Origin: Enterobacter genomosp. O | GTDB lineage: Bacteria > Pseudomonadota > Gammaproteobacteria > Enterobacterales > Enterobacteriaceae | DNA: 64,000 nt | Assembly (NCBI RefSeq): GCF_001022965.1 | Contig: NZ_LECZ01000027.1 | Span: 682,001-746,000 of the forward strand | Direction of reading: 5' to 3' | Shown here: piece after piece, positions 26,506-42,087 of the stretch | Layout: the number at the start of each line of letters is the position of its first letter | Position numbering within the stretch: the stretch's first letter is position 1 | Notes under the pieces: model-generated | The model's database searches: none | What the model was told of the DNA's origin: nothing | The model's input: only the letters and a program-made list of their open reading frames with translations | Translations under genes and position numbers: made by a program

Positions 26506-27417
26506 TCACGCGACGACTATTTTTCTGGCTTCCCTTCTGAACTGCGTAATTAATGATTCAGCAAGAGGCGTCTGACGTGAATCACGGCGCTGAATTAAAT
26601 AATATGCCGCTTTTGGAAGCGATTCGACCACCGGCAGCATGACCAGGCGGTGCGCCAGCAGCGGGTCGCAGCCCAGCTCCTGCGGCAGTATGCTTAAAAA
26701 ATCGCTTTGTGCGACGAGGCTAATACAGGAGGAGAATGTTTCGCAGACAACGCCGATTCGCGGTATTTGCGAGCGATGATTAAATACCTCTTCCAGCTGC
26801 TTATAATAACTTCCCCGCGGCGTTGGCATTGTCCAGTTATAATGCAGCAGTTCATTAATCGAGGTTGCCCCCGTCGCCGGATGCCCTTCCCGGCAAAATA
26901 CCGCAAACGGCTTTTCGAAGAGCTTTTCAAACGTAAACTCGTGGTCGTAAGGCCCTTGATAATAGGTGTTGATGGTGAAGTCCAGCTCACCCTGGCGTAA
27001 TTCATTGATCATCGACACCAGCTGCCCTTCCATAATTCGCACCTTGACCTGCGGATGTTGCGCGTGAAAACGGGTGATCACGGCGGGCATCAGGCTGCGT
27101 GAAACGCTGGCCCCCATCCCGATATTGATCTGCCCGGCCAGCTCGCCCTGCCGCTGACGAATATCATCCTGCGCCGCGCGCAGCTCTTCCAGAATCAACC
27201 TTGCGCGCTGGTAAAAGCCCTCACCGCATTCGGTCAACGCGACGCCCTTACTCCTGCGCACGAAAAGCTGCGCCGCCATGCCCTCCTCCAGCTCTTTGAT
27301 GGATTTGGTCAGCGCCGGCTGCGAAAGATTCAGCGTCCTGCTGGCACCGCGAATGCTGCCCTGACGCGCGACCTCAACAAACGCCCGGATTTGATGAAAT
27401 TTAATCTGAAATGACAT
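26506..27417 (-). CDS. abgR: LysR-type regulator AbgR
   Basis: The 303-residue regulator aligns with my memory of E. coli AbgR almost throughout. It has an N-terminal helix-turn-helix (GSIRGASRTLNLSQPALTKSIKELEEG) and the effector segment MEGQLVSMINELRQGELDFTINTYYQGPYDHEFTFEK. It is divergent from abgABT, which it is thought to control. Its 3' end meets the McaS terminator 12 bp away. Confidence 0.93.
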   Translation of the reverse strand: MSFQIKFHQIRAFVEVARQGSIRGASRTLNLSQPALTKSIKELEEGMAAQLFVRRSKGVALTECGEGFYQRARLILEELRAAQDDIRQRQGELAGQINIGMGASVSRSLMPAVITRFHAQHPQVKVRIMEGQLVSMINELRQGELDFTINTYYQGPYDHEFTFEKLFEKPFAVFCREGHPATGATSINELLHYNWTMPTPRGSYYKQLEEVFNHRSQIPRIGVVCETFSSCISLVAQSDFLSILPQELGCDPLLAHRLVMLPVVESLPKAAYYLIQRRDSRQTPLAESLITQFRREARKIVVA

Positions 27418-27528
27418 AGCCCGACCGATAACCGTTGTTTATCAGAGTAAAGAAACTGTCATCTACTTTAATGGAAAGGGATATGCGAGGGTAATTCCTG
27501 AACGGTTAAAACTGTGAAAAATCGGTTA

Positions 27529-27549
27529 GTGATAAGTAAAAACTATCAC
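27529..27549. promoter_or_regulatory. Candidate AbgR operator
   Basis: GTGATA and TATCAC form a perfect inverted repeat with 9 bp between, and the inner bases give the LysR T-N11-A motif. It lies 43 bp upstream of the abgA ATG. Confidence 0.5.
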
Positions 27550-27592
27550 AGCGTGAAGCAGTTCACATATTTTAATGATGACGGGAAGAGAT

Positions 27593-30348
<2,756 letters not shown>

Positions 30349-30389
30349 AAAAACACAACACAACAACACAACACTCCCGAGGAACGCCC

Positions 30390-31916
30390 ATGAGTATGTC
30401 ATCCATACCTTCGCATTCCCCATCCGGTAAGCTCTATGGCTGGGTTGAAAGGATCGGCAATAAAGTGCCGCACCCTTTCCTGCTTTTTATCTATCTGATT
30501 GTGATTTTGATGGTCGCCACCGCCGTACTCTCCGCCTTTGACGTGAGCGTGCGCAGTCCGGCCGACGGCAGCCTGGTGGCGGTGAAAAACCTGCTCAGCG
30601 TTGACGGGCTGCACTGGTTTTTACCCAACGTGATTAAGAACTTCAGCGGTTTCGCCCCGCTGGGCGCCATTCTGGCGCTGGTGCTGGGCGCAGGATTGGC
30701 GGAACGCGTGGGCTTGCTGCCCGCATTAATGGTGAAGATGGCTTCCCACGTCAGCGCGCGCTACGCCAGCTATATGGTGCTGTTTATCGCCTTCTTCAGC
30801 CATATATCCTCCGACGCCGCGCTGGTGATCATGCCGCCGATGGGGGCGCTGATCTTCCTCGCCGTCGGGCGTCACCCCGTGGCGGGCCTGCTGTCGGCGA
30901 TTGCCGGCGTGGGCTGCGGATTCACCGCCAACCTGCTGATCGTTACTACCGACGTGCTGCTGTCCGGCATCAGCACGGAGGCGGCGAAAACCATCGATGC
31001 GGCCATGCACGTCAGCGTGATCGACAACTGGTACTTTATGGCCAGCTCGGTCATTGTTCTGACGATTGTCGGCGGGCTGATTACCGATAAAATCATCGAG
31101 CCGCGGCTGGGTAAATGGGAAGGCCGTAGCGATGAAAAGCTGGAAACCCTGAGCAAAGAGCAGCGCTTCGGCCTGCGCGTTGCCGGCGTCGTTTCGCTGG
31201 CCTTTATCGCGCTGGTGGCGCTGATGGTGGTGCCGGGAAACGGGATATTGCGCGATCCGGTAAAACATACCGTCCTGCCCTCGCCGTTTATTCAGGGCAT
31301 CGTGCCGCTGATTATTCTCTTTTTCTTTGTCGTCTCGCTCGCCTACGGTATCGCCACCGGCAAAATCCGCCGCCAGGGCGATCTGCCGCAGCTGATGATC
31401 GAGCCGATGAAGGAGATGGCGGGCTTTATCGTGATGGTATTCCCGCTGGCGCAGTTTGTGGCGATGTTTAACTGGAGCAACATGGGCAAGTTTATGGCCG
31501 TTGGCCTGACCGACGCGCTGGAGGCCGCCGGGCTAAGCGGCGTACCGGCGTTTGTCGGCCTGGCGCTGCTGTCATCGCTGCTGTGCATGTTTATCGCCAG
31601 CGGCTCCGCCATCTGGTCGATTCTGGCGCCGATCTTCGTGCCGATGTTTATGATGCTGGGCTTCCACCCGGCTTTCGCGCAGATCTTGTTCCGCATCGCG
31701 GACTCCTCGGTCATTCCGCTGGCGCCGGTTTCGCCGTTTGTTCCGCTGTTCTTAGGCTTCCTGCAGCGCTATAAACCGGAAGCCAAACTGGGTACCTACT
31801 ATTCGCTGGTTTTACCGTACCCGCTTATCTTTTTAGGGGTATGGCTGGTAATGTTGGTGACATGGTATCTTGTCGGCCTGCCGATTGGGCCGGGAATATA
31901 CCCGAGGCTGAACTAA
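30390..31916 (+). CDS. abgT: p-Aminobenzoyl-glutamate transporter AbgT
   Basis: This 508-residue inner-membrane protein begins [30 protein letters not shown], the AbgT family signature, and has about a dozen hydrophobic helices with two re-entrant-like segments ([20 protein letters not shown] and [24 protein letters not shown]). It imports p-aminobenzoyl-glutamate. The start has GAGGAACG upstream and gives the E. coli length. It closes the abgABT operon, and ogt follows 10 bp later. Confidence 0.95.
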   Translation: MSMSSIPSHSPSGKLYGWVERIGNKVPHPFLLFIYLIVILMVATAVLSAFDVSVRSPADGSLVAVKNLLSVDGLHWFLPNVIKNFSGFAPLGAILALVLGAGLAERVGLLPALMVKMASHVSARYASYMVLFIAFFSHISSDAALVIMPPMGALIFLAVGRHPVAGLLSAIAGVGCGFTANLLIVTTDVLLSGISTEAAKTIDAAMHVSVIDNWYFMASSVIVLTIVGGLITDKIIEPRLGKWEGRSDEKLETLSKEQRFGLRVAGVVSLAFIALVALMVVPGNGILRDPVKHTVLPSPFIQGIVPLIILFFFVVSLAYGIATGKIRRQGDLPQLMIEPMKEMAGFIVMVFPLAQFVAMFNWSNMGKFMAVGLTDALEAAGLSGVPAFVGLALLSSLLCMFIASGSAIWSILAPIFVPMFMMLGFHPAFAQILFRIADSSVIPLAPVSPFVPLFLGFLQRYKPEAKLGTYYSLVLPYPLIFLGVWLVMLVTWYLVGLPIGPGIYPRLN

Positions 31917-31926
31917 AGGAATGAGG

Positions 31927-32442
31927 ATGCTGAGATTACTCGAAGATAAGATTGCGACGCCGCTTGGGCCGCTGTGGGTGATCGCCGACGAGCAGTTTTG
32001 CCTGCGCGCCGTTGAGTGGGAAGAGCACAGCGACCGCATGGAAGAATTGCTCGCTATTCACTACCGCTCCCAGGGGTATGAACGTATCCATGCCACCAAC
32101 CCGGGCGGACTGAGCGACAAGCTGGCGGCGTACTTCGAGGGCGATCTCAGCATCATTGACACCCTGCCAACCGCTACGGCAGGCACGCCTTTTCAGCGCG
32201 AAGTGTGGCAGGCGCTGCGGGCCATTCCCTGCGGACAGGTCATGCATTATGGGCAGCTTGCAGAGCAGTTAGGTCGCGCAGGCGCCGCACGCGCAGTGGG
32301 TGCCGCGAACGGCTCTAACCCGGTCAGTATCGTAGTGCCCTGCCATCGCGTAATTGGCCGCAACGGCACCCTGACCGGCTATGCCGGTGGGGTGCAGCGA
32401 AAAGAGTGGTTACTGCGTCACGAAGGGTATCTCTTGCTCTAG
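31927..32442 (+). CDS. ogt: O6-methylguanine-DNA methyltransferase Ogt
   Basis: The 171-residue suicide repair enzyme has its acceptor Cys139 in [13 protein letters not shown], and a DNA-reading helix in [25 protein letters not shown]. It removes alkyl groups from O6-guanine and O4-thymine. The start corresponds to the E. coli N-terminus ([18 protein letters not shown]); another ATG lies two codons upstream. Only 10 bp separate it from abgT, so it may be partly cotranscribed. Confidence 0.95.
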   Translation: MLRLLEDKIATPLGPLWVIADEQFCLRAVEWEEHSDRMEELLAIHYRSQGYERIHATNPGGLSDKLAAYFEGDLSIIDTLPTATAGTPFQREVWQALRAIPCGQVMHYGQLAEQLGRAGAARAVGAANGSNPVSIVVPCHRVIGRNGTLTGYAGGVQRKEWLLRHEGYLLL

Positions 32443-32592
32443 ATCCCAGGCTTTTAGTGCTTAATTTTCTTCCGGTTAGGCTAAAAATCCATAATCAAGC
32501 TGTGGAATTTCAAGAAGATGGCGACACGTTGCCGTCTCTTGTCCTTATTGAGGGTTTGTCAGGCTTACGTACTTACCAAAAAGATGTTAAAA

Positions 32593-32606
32593 TTGACCAA
32601 TATCAA
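32593..32606. promoter_or_regulatory. FNR box upstream of fnr
   Basis: TTGACCAATATCAA matches TTGAT-N4-ATCAA in nine of ten defined positions. It sits 19 bp before the fnr ATG, as in E. coli, where FNR represses its own gene. Confidence 0.85.
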
Positions 32607-32625
32607 TTAAGGCTTGAGCAAACCT

Positions 32626-33378
32626 ATGATCCCGGAAAAGCGAATTATACGACGCATTCAGTCTGGCGGTTGTGCTATCCATTGCCAGGATTGCAGCATC
32701 AGCCAGCTCTGTATCCCGTTTACCCTGAATGAGCATGAACTCGATCAGCTTGATAATATCATCGAGCGCAAAAAGCCTATTCAGAAAGGGCAGACGCTGT
32801 TTAAAGCGGGAGACGAACTGAAATCGCTCTATGCTATCCGCTCTGGCACCATCAAGAGCTATACCATCACCGAACAGGGCGACGAGCAGATCACCGGCTT
32901 CCATCTGGCGGGTGACCTGGTAGGCTTTGATGCCATCGGTACGGGCCACCACCCGAGCTTTGCTCAGGCACTCGAAACCTCTATGGTTTGCGAAATCCCG
33001 TTTGAAACCCTGGACGACCTGTCCGGCAAGATGCCTAACCTGCGTCAGCAGATGATGCGTCTGATGAGCGGTGAGATCAAAGGCGATCAGGACATGATTC
33101 TGCTGCTTTCTAAAAAGAATGCAGAAGAGCGCCTGGCTGCGTTTATCTACAACCTCTCCCGCCGCTTCGCCGAGCGTGGCTTCTCGCCGCGTGAGTTCCG
33201 TCTGACCATGACGCGTGGCGATATCGGTAACTACCTGGGCCTGACCGTGGAAACCATCAGCCGTCTGCTGGGTCGTTTCCAGAAAAGCGGAATGCTGGCC
33301 GTTAAGGGTAAATACATCACTATCGAAAACGGTGAAGCGCTGGCCGTTCTTGCCGGGCATGCCCGCAACGTGGCATAA
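32626..33378 (+). CDS. fnr: Oxygen-sensing global regulator FNR
   Basis: The 250-residue regulator has the [4Fe-4S] ligands Cys20, Cys23, Cys29 and Cys122 at the E. coli positions, a CRP-like sensory fold, a dimerisation helix and a C-terminal helix-turn-helix ([24 protein letters not shown]). It activates anaerobic respiration genes and represses aerobic ones. The frame is open four codons upstream, but [10 protein letters not shown] is the known N-terminus. Confidence 0.98.
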   Translation: MIPEKRIIRRIQSGGCAIHCQDCSISQLCIPFTLNEHELDQLDNIIERKKPIQKGQTLFKAGDELKSLYAIRSGTIKSYTITEQGDEQITGFHLAGDLVGFDAIGTGHHPSFAQALETSMVCEIPFETLDDLSGKMPNLRQQMMRLMSGEIKGDQDMILLLSKKNAEERLAAFIYNLSRRFAERGFSPREFRLTMTRGDIGNYLGLTVETISRLLGRFQKSGMLAVKGKYITIENGEALAVLAGHARNVA

Positions 33379-33403
33379 CGCCCCAACGGTGTCCTGTCAG
33401 ACC

Positions 33404-33433
33404 GATAAATTTTCATGATTTATTGGTCTGGCA
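33404..33433. repeat. 30-bp palindromic repeat, copy 1
   Basis: This element lies 26 bp after fnr. It is part of a 13-bp inverted repeat (33398-33410 with 33418-33430, one G-T wobble) around TTTCATG. It matches a second copy at 33708 in 26 of 30 positions. It precedes the small membrane protein gene by about 80 bp. Confidence 0.65.
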
Positions 33434-33514
33434 TATATACACCTTCGTTATTCGACATTTTCACCGCAGCACGTCCCCGCACAGCACCCGAAAGGTTCTC
33501 GTTGAGGTTATGAA

Positions 33515-33709
33515 TTGAGAGAAAGTTTGTTTTTCGTTTCAGTCGTGATTGCCTCAGTGACCTTTATCTTCATCTGGATCATGCTTGTTGGCCCAATGAA
33601 GGGGGAGGAAAAAACCTACGTTCAGGATTCCACGACCTTTGCGATAGCGGTGATGGTGCTGCTGTTTATTGCGTTTATCGCGGTCACCGCAACGGTGCTG
33701 TTCCTCTGA
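33515..33709 (+). CDS. Small two-helix membrane protein with TTG start
   Basis: The 64-residue frame has two hydrophobic helices, at about residues 5-27 (LFFVSVVIASVTFIFIWIMLV) and 43-64 (FAIAVMVLLFIAFIAVTATVLFL), with a charged loop between (KGEEKTYVQDST). The only start that keeps helix 1 is TTG at 33515, with GAGG 7 nt upstream; an in-frame stop lies just before. It occupies the locus of E. coli ynaJ between fnr and uspE but does not look like YnaJ to me. Its stop overlaps the second copy of the palindromic repeat. Confidence 0.65.
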   Translation: MRESLFFVSVVIASVTFIFIWIMLVGPMKGEEKTYVQDSTTFAIAVMVLLFIAFIAVTATVLFL

Positions 33710-33737
33710 TAATTTTTCATGAATTATTGATCTCGCA
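33708..33737. repeat. 30-bp palindromic repeat, copy 2
   Basis: This copy overlaps the stop of the small membrane protein gene and lies 82 bp upstream of uspE. It contains ATAATT-TTTCATG-AATTAT and the perfect octamer TTCATGAA. The four differences from copy 1 include two that exchange A and T symmetrically, so the palindrome is preserved. Confidence 0.65.
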
Positions 33738-33818
33738 AAAACTCCCCTCTGTTTCATTCAGGATATATAGGTTACTCTTTTAATTACAGACTGTGGTGAC
33801 AGTAGTAAGGAGACCTGT

Positions 33819-34769
33819 ATGGCCAAGTATCAAAACATGCTGGTAGCTATCGATCCTAACCAGGACGATCAGCCGGCATTACGACGTGCTGTGTATTTGC
33901 ATCAACGGATTGGTGGCAAAATCAAAGCGTTTTTGCCGATCTATGACTTCTCGTATGAGATGACCACCCTTCTGTCGCCTGACGAGCGCACCGCTATGCG
34001 TCAGGGCGTCATCAGCCAGCGTACCGCGTGGATCCGTGAACAGGCTAAATATTACCTGGAAGCGGGCGTACCCATTGATATCAAAGTGGTCTGGCACAAC
34101 AGACCTTTCGAAGCCATCATCCAGGAAATCGTTGCCGGTGGGCACGACCTGCTGCTGAAGATGGCGCACCAGCACGACAAGCTGGAATCCGTGATCTTCA
34201 CCCCGACCGACTGGCATCTGCTGCGTAAGTGCCCCTGCCCGGTCTGGATGGTGAAAGACCAGCCGTGGCCTGAAGGCGGGAAAGCCGTCGTGGCGGTTAA
34301 TCTCGCCAGCGAAGAGGACTATCACAATTCGCTGAACGAAAAGCTGGTGAAGGAGACAATCCAGCTTGCTGACCAGGTCAATCACACCGAAGTGCATCTG
34401 GTTGGCGCCTACCCGGTCACCCCGATCAATATCGCCATTGAGCTGCCTGAATTTGACCCGAGCGTGTACAACGACGCGATCCGCGGTCAGCACCTGCTGG
34501 CCATGAAAGCGCTGCGTCAAAAATTCAGTATCGATGAGAAAATGACCCACGTAGAAAAAGGGCTGCCTGAAGAGGTGATCCCGGATTTAGCCGAACATCT
34601 GCAGGCCGGGATTGTGGTGCTGGGTACCATAGGCCGGACCGGCATTTCTGCCGCGTTCCTCGGCAATACCGCTGAACAGGTGATCGACCATCTGCGCTGC
34701 GACCTGCTGGTTATCAAGCCGGATGATTACCAGACGCCGGTTGAACTGGACGATCCGGAAGACGATTAA
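33819..34769 (+). CDS. uspE: Tandem universal stress protein UspE
   Basis: The 316-residue protein has two Usp domains (about residues 1-150 and 160-305), the second with the nucleotide-binding-like motif [21 protein letters not shown]. It matches E. coli UspE (YdaA) in length and sequence. UspE is needed for stress tolerance and cell aggregation. The RBS is strong (AAGGAG before the ATG). A REP and a bidirectional terminator follow. Confidence 0.96.
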   Translation: MAKYQNMLVAIDPNQDDQPALRRAVYLHQRIGGKIKAFLPIYDFSYEMTTLLSPDERTAMRQGVISQRTAWIREQAKYYLEAGVPIDIKVVWHNRPFEAIIQEIVAGGHDLLLKMAHQHDKLESVIFTPTDWHLLRKCPCPVWMVKDQPWPEGGKAVVAVNLASEEDYHNSLNEKLVKETIQLADQVNHTEVHLVGAYPVTPINIAIELPEFDPSVYNDAIRGQHLLAMKALRQKFSIDEKMTHVEKGLPEEVIPDLAEHLQAGIVVLGTIGRTGISAAFLGNTAEQVIDHLRCDLLVIKPDDYQTPVELDDPEDD

Positions 34770-34777
34770 CCTCTAAC

Positions 34778-34843
34778 GCCCGGCGGCGCAGGCTTGCCGG
34801 GCCTACAAAACCGTAGGCCGGGTAAGCGTTAGCGCCACCCGGC
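34778..34843. repeat. REP/BIME element
   Basis: Two inverted REP units (GCCCGGCGGCGC...GCCGGGCCTAC and GTAGGCCGGGTAAGCG...CACCCGGC) face each other around a short spacer in the uspE-pntB gap. Confidence 0.8.
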
Positions 34844-34846
34844 AAT

Positions 34847-34875
34847 AAAAAAACCGCCGGATCCGGCGGTTTTTT
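34847..34875. terminator. Bidirectional terminator between uspE and pntB
   Basis: A perfect palindromic stem (CCGCCGGATCCGGCGG, 34854-34869) is flanked by seven A and six T. It can terminate both convergent operons. Confidence 0.9.
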
Positions 34876-34889
34876 CGTTTCAACGCAAC

Positions 34890-36281
<1,392 letters not shown>

Positions 36282-36288
36282 CTACCCC

Positions 36289-38353
<2,065 letters not shown>

Positions 38354-39298
38354 ATGAAGCTTAAGAACACACTCCTGGCGTCCGCACTTCTTTCCGCGAC
38401 CGCCCTGTCTGCGAATGCCGCAACAGAGTTAACGCCGGAGCAAGCGGCAGCGTTAAAACCTTTTGACCATACGGTCATTGTGGGTCGTTATAATTCTATT
38501 GGCGATGCCGTCGCCGCTGCATCAAAAGCCGCTGATAAAAACGGGGCGGCCTCGTTTTACGTTGTGGACCAGTCTGATTACGGCAACAGCGGTAACCAGC
38601 GCGTGACCATTGCGCTGTTCAAAGACAATGCGCCAAAAGCTGACGCACCGAAAAACCGCGTGATCAACGGCGTGGTTGAGCTGCCGAAAGATCAGGCGAT
38701 TGAGCTGGAACCTTACGACACTGTCACCGTTCAGGGCTTCTATCGCAGCCAGCCTGAAGTGAACGATGCCATCACCAAAGCCGCGAAAGAGAAAGATGCA
38801 TACGCTTTCTACATCGTGCGTCAGGTCGATGCTAACCAGGGTGGCAACCAGCGTATTACCGCGTTCATCTATAAAAAGGATGCGAAAAAACGTGTTCTGC
38901 AGAGCCCGGATGCCATTCCGGCTGATTCAGAAGCCGGTCGCGCAGCGATAGCGAAAGGCGGCGAAGAAGCGAAGAAAGTGGAAATTCCAGGCGTAGCAAC
39001 TTCTGCTGCACCAAGCGCTGAAGTGGGCCGTTTCTTTGAAACGCAATCCACGAAAGGCGGCCGTTATTCCGTTACTCTGCCAGACGGCACCAAAATTGAA
39101 GAGCTGAACAAAGCCACTGCTGCGCAGATGGTGCCGTTCGACAGCATCAAGTTTACCGGCAACTACGGCAACATGACGGAAGTCTCCTATCAGGTCGCGA
39201 AGCGTGCGGCGAAGAAAGGGGCGAAGTATTACCACATCACCCGCCAGTGGCAGGAACGTGGTAACAACGTGACCATCAGCGCCGATCTGTACAAGTAA
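38354..39298 (+). CDS. ydgH: Periplasmic triple-DUF1471 protein YdgH
   Basis: The 314-residue protein has a signal peptide (MKLKNTLLASALLSATALSANA/A) and three repeats of the small DUF1471/YhcN fold (about residues 30-100, 110-175 and 240-314), each with a YHI/FYIVRQ-like strand followed by G/N-rich NQRIT. It matches E. coli YdgH in length. Its function is poorly known, with envelope-stress links in the family. A terminator follows. Confidence 0.94.
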   Translation: MKLKNTLLASALLSATALSANAATELTPEQAAALKPFDHTVIVGRYNSIGDAVAAASKAADKNGAASFYVVDQSDYGNSGNQRVTIALFKDNAPKADAPKNRVINGVVELPKDQAIELEPYDTVTVQGFYRSQPEVNDAITKAAKEKDAYAFYIVRQVDANQGGNQRITAFIYKKDAKKRVLQSPDAIPADSEAGRAAIAKGGEEAKKVEIPGVATSAAPSAEVGRFFETQSTKGGRYSVTLPDGTKIEELNKATAAQMVPFDSIKFTGNYGNMTEVSYQVAKRAAKKGAKYYHITRQWQERGNNVTISADLYK

Positions 39299-39312
39299 CA
39301 AAATCGTTTACG

Positions 39313-39338
39313 AAAGGCGGCGCAATGCCGCCTTTTTT
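39313..39338 (+). terminator. Terminator after ydgH
   Basis: AAAGGCGGC and GCCGCCTTT pair around GCAAT, with a run of T directly after. Confidence 0.9.
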
Positions 39339-39482
39339 GTTACTTTTTTTGAATTTCTGTACCATGTCATTGCATGCTTTCGTTACACTCCGTAAAATCC
39401 CGCGCCTTAGTGTGATCCACCATTTTTATGCGCCTGTGCGAAATAATTATTCTGGATTTGGACCTTTCATAACAGGAAGCCA

Positions 39483-40865
39483 ATGGAAAAGAAACTTGGC
39501 CTGAGTGCTCTGACTGCACTCGTTTTAAGCTCAATGCTGGGTGCGGGCGTATTCAGTTTGCCGCAGAACATGGCGGCCGTTGCAAGCCCTGCCGCGCTGC
39601 TCATTGGCTGGGGCATTACGGGGGTTGGGATATTGCTGCTGGCCTTCGCCATGCTGCTGCTCACCCGCATTCGCCCGGATCTGGACGGCGGCATATTTAC
39701 CTATGCACGTGAAGGTTTTGGCGAGCTGATTGGCTTCTGTTCCGCGTGGGGGTACTGGCTGTGTGCCGTTATCGCCAACGTCTCCTATCTGGTGATCGTC
39801 TTCTCGGCGCTCAGCTTCTTTACCGATACGCCTGAGCTGCGCTTCTTTGGCGACGGGAATACCTGGCAGTCTATTGTGGGCGCCTCGGTATTACTGTGGT
39901 TCGTCCACTGGCTGGTGCTGCGCGGCGTGCAAACGGCCGCCAGCATTAACCTGGTGGCGACCCTCGCGAAGCTGGTTCCGCTTGGCCTGTTCATCGTTCT
40001 GGCCTTTATAGCGTTCCGTCTCGACGTGTTTACGCTCGATTTCAGCGGCATGGCGCTGGGCGTCCCTGTCTGGGAGCAGGTGAAAAACACGATGCTGATA
40101 ACCCTGTGGGTGTTTATCGGCGTTGAAGGGGCCGTCGTGGTTTCTGCCCGGGCTCGAAATAAACGTGATGTCGGCCGCGCCACGCTGCTGGCCGTGCTTG
40201 CTGCGCTGGGCGTGTATCTGCTGGTGACGCTGCTGTCGCTGGGCGTGGTAGCGCGTCCTGAACTGGCTGAAATGCGTAACCCGTCAATGGCAGGGCTGAT
40301 GGTGAAAATGCTCGGTCCCTGGGGCGATGTGGTGATTGCTGCGGGGCTGATCGTCTCCGTTTGCGGGGCTTACCTGAGCTGGACCATTATGGCGGCTGAA
40401 GTGCCGTTCCTGGCCTCAACGCACAAAGCGTTTCCGCGCCTGTTTGCCCGTCAAAACAAAAACAGTGCGCCGTCTGCCTCACTCTGGCTGACCAACATCA
40501 GCGTTCAGGTTTGTCTGGTGCTGATCTGGCTCACAGGTTCAGACTATAACACCCTGCTGACCATCGCCTCGGAAATGATTCTGGTACCCTATTTCTTAGT
40601 GGGTGCGTATTTGTTAAAAATTGCCACACGCCCGGCGCATTATGTCGTGGGTGTCGGAGCCTGTATTTACGGCCTGTGGTTGTTGTATGCTTCCGGTCCT
40701 ATGCATCTGCTGCTGTCGGTGGTGTTGTATGCCCCGGGTCTGCTGGTGTTTATCTACGCCCGCCGCACGCATCAGCTGGAGAACGCGCTGAAACGCCGTG
40801 AAATGGCATTAATTGGAATGTTACTGGTTGCTGCCGTACCGGCAACCTGGATGTTAATGGGATAG
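39483..40865 (+). CDS. ydgI: Predicted amino-acid antiporter YdgI (ArcD-like, APC superfamily)
   Basis: The 460-residue, twelve-helix inner-membrane protein has the APC signature LGLSALTALVLSSMLGAGVFSLPQNMA at its N-terminus. It equals E. coli YdgI in length and resembles arginine/ornithine exchangers, but the substrate has not been established to my knowledge. The spacing to folM is 39 bp, so the two may be cotranscribed. Confidence 0.9.
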   Translation: MEKKLGLSALTALVLSSMLGAGVFSLPQNMAAVASPAALLIGWGITGVGILLLAFAMLLLTRIRPDLDGGIFTYAREGFGELIGFCSAWGYWLCAVIANVSYLVIVFSALSFFTDTPELRFFGDGNTWQSIVGASVLLWFVHWLVLRGVQTAASINLVATLAKLVPLGLFIVLAFIAFRLDVFTLDFSGMALGVPVWEQVKNTMLITLWVFIGVEGAVVVSARARNKRDVGRATLLAVLAALGVYLLVTLLSLGVVARPELAEMRNPSMAGLMVKMLGPWGDVVIAAGLIVSVCGAYLSWTIMAAEVPFLASTHKAFPRLFARQNKNSAPSASLWLTNISVQVCLVLIWLTGSDYNTLLTIASEMILVPYFLVGAYLLKIATRPAHYVVGVGACIYGLWLLYASGPMHLLLSVVLYAPGLLVFIYARRTHQLENALKRREMALIGMLLVAAVPATWMLMG

Positions 40866-40904
40866 CATCGCTTTTCCCATTGTTGAACTGCAAAGGAGAA
40901 TACG

Positions 40905-41627
40905 ATGGGAAATGCACAGCTTCGCCCAATACTGATCACCGGTGGAGGCCGTCGTATCGGCCTCGCCCTCGCCCATCATTTTCTCAACCTTCGTCATCCG
41001 GTTATTGTCAGCTACCGTACGGAATATCCGTCAATTGAAGGGTTGCGCAAAGCCGGGGCGGTTTGCATTCAGGCTGATTTTTCGACCGATGACGGCATTC
41101 TGGCCTTTGCGGAAAAGGTGAAATCCACCACGCCGGGGCTGCGCGCCGTGATCCATAACGCCAGCGCCTGGCGGGCCGAGAAACCCGGTACCTCACTCAG
41201 CGAAACGCTCTCCGCCATGCTGCAGATTCACGTTAATGCGCCTTATCTGCTTAACCACGCGCTGCAGGATCTGCTGCGCGGCCATGGGCATGCAGCGGGG
41301 GATATCATCCACTTCACCGATTATGTCGTGGAGCGCGGGAGCGACAAGCACATCGCCTATGCGGCCAGTAAAGCCGCGCTGGATAACATGACGCGCTCGT
41401 TTGCCCGCAAGCTCGCGCCGGAGGTGAAGGTGAACGCCATCGCCCCGGCGATGATTTTGTTTAACGAAAACGATGATGCGGAGTATCGCCAGCAGGCGCT
41501 GAATAAGTCGCTCATGAAAATTGCCCCGGGCGAGAAAGAGGTAATCGACCTCGTGGATTACCTGCTCACCAGCTGCTACGTCACCGGCAGAACGTTTGCC
41601 GTGGACGGAGGCCGACCGCTGCGCTAG
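40905..41627 (+). CDS. folM: Dihydromonapterin reductase FolM
   Basis: This 240-residue short-chain dehydrogenase has the cofactor loop TGGGRRIGLALAHHF with the arginine pair typical of pteridine reductases, and YAASK as the active-site motif. It reduces dihydromonapterin (and weakly dihydrofolate) with NADPH. Length equals E. coli FolM. The stop overlaps the convergent ydgC stop by 4 bp. Confidence 0.94.
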   Translation: MGNAQLRPILITGGGRRIGLALAHHFLNLRHPVIVSYRTEYPSIEGLRKAGAVCIQADFSTDDGILAFAEKVKSTTPGLRAVIHNASAWRAEKPGTSLSETLSAMLQIHVNAPYLLNHALQDLLRGHGHAAGDIIHFTDYVVERGSDKHIAYAASKAALDNMTRSFARKLAPEVKVNAIAPAMILFNENDDAEYRQQALNKSLMKIAPGEKEVIDLVDYLLTSCYVTGRTFAVDGGRPLR

Positions 41628-41959
41628 TGAAAGCGGCTCCAGAAGAAAATTAACACCCAGGCGCTGAGTCCCCAGCAGACCACCGCCCCGCTCAGCGCCA
41701 GGGGAAGACGCAGAAAACCGGTGAAATACCACAGCGAAAGCAGATAAAGAAAATAAGGGATGATAGACCACATGCCAAACACGATGGTCGTGCGTAACGC
41801 TTCCGTACCGCGCTCAGACGCCACAATATAGTGGGCGATAAGCGCAAAGGTCGGGAAGAGTGGGATTAGCCCGGCAATATAGTAATTTTTCGTTTTTGCC
41901 AGAACGCCAATCAGTAACACCACCAGCGCACCCAGCGCGGCTTTGATCGCCAGCCCCAT
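41624..41959 (-). CDS. ydgC: GlpM-family inner-membrane protein YdgC
   Basis: The 111-residue protein has four hydrophobic helices and begins MGLAIKAALGALVVLLIGVLAKTKNYYIAGLIPLFPTFAL as in E. coli YdgC. GlpM was linked to alginate production in Pseudomonas; the role here is unknown. An upstream start (41980) is open but departs from the family length. Confidence 0.9.
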   Translation of the reverse strand: MGLAIKAALGALVVLLIGVLAKTKNYYIAGLIPLFPTFALIAHYIVASERGTEALRTTIVFGMWSIIPYFLYLLSLWYFTGFLRLPLALSGAVVCWGLSAWVLIFFWSRFH

Positions 41960-42087
41960 ACTTTTTCCTATAACAATCAAATAACAATATGAGCCAGAAT
42001 AACGTAACCGGCGTTAATTTTGAAAGATTAATGGAAGGTTAAGGTTCCGCGGTGTATGTTGGCTTTTTTCACGAAAACAGACGTTGT

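Noticed and set aside
32406-32732. A plus-strand frame bridging the ogt 3' end and fnr 5' end
   Set aside because: It overlaps both known genes out of frame and covers the fnr promoter and FNR box.
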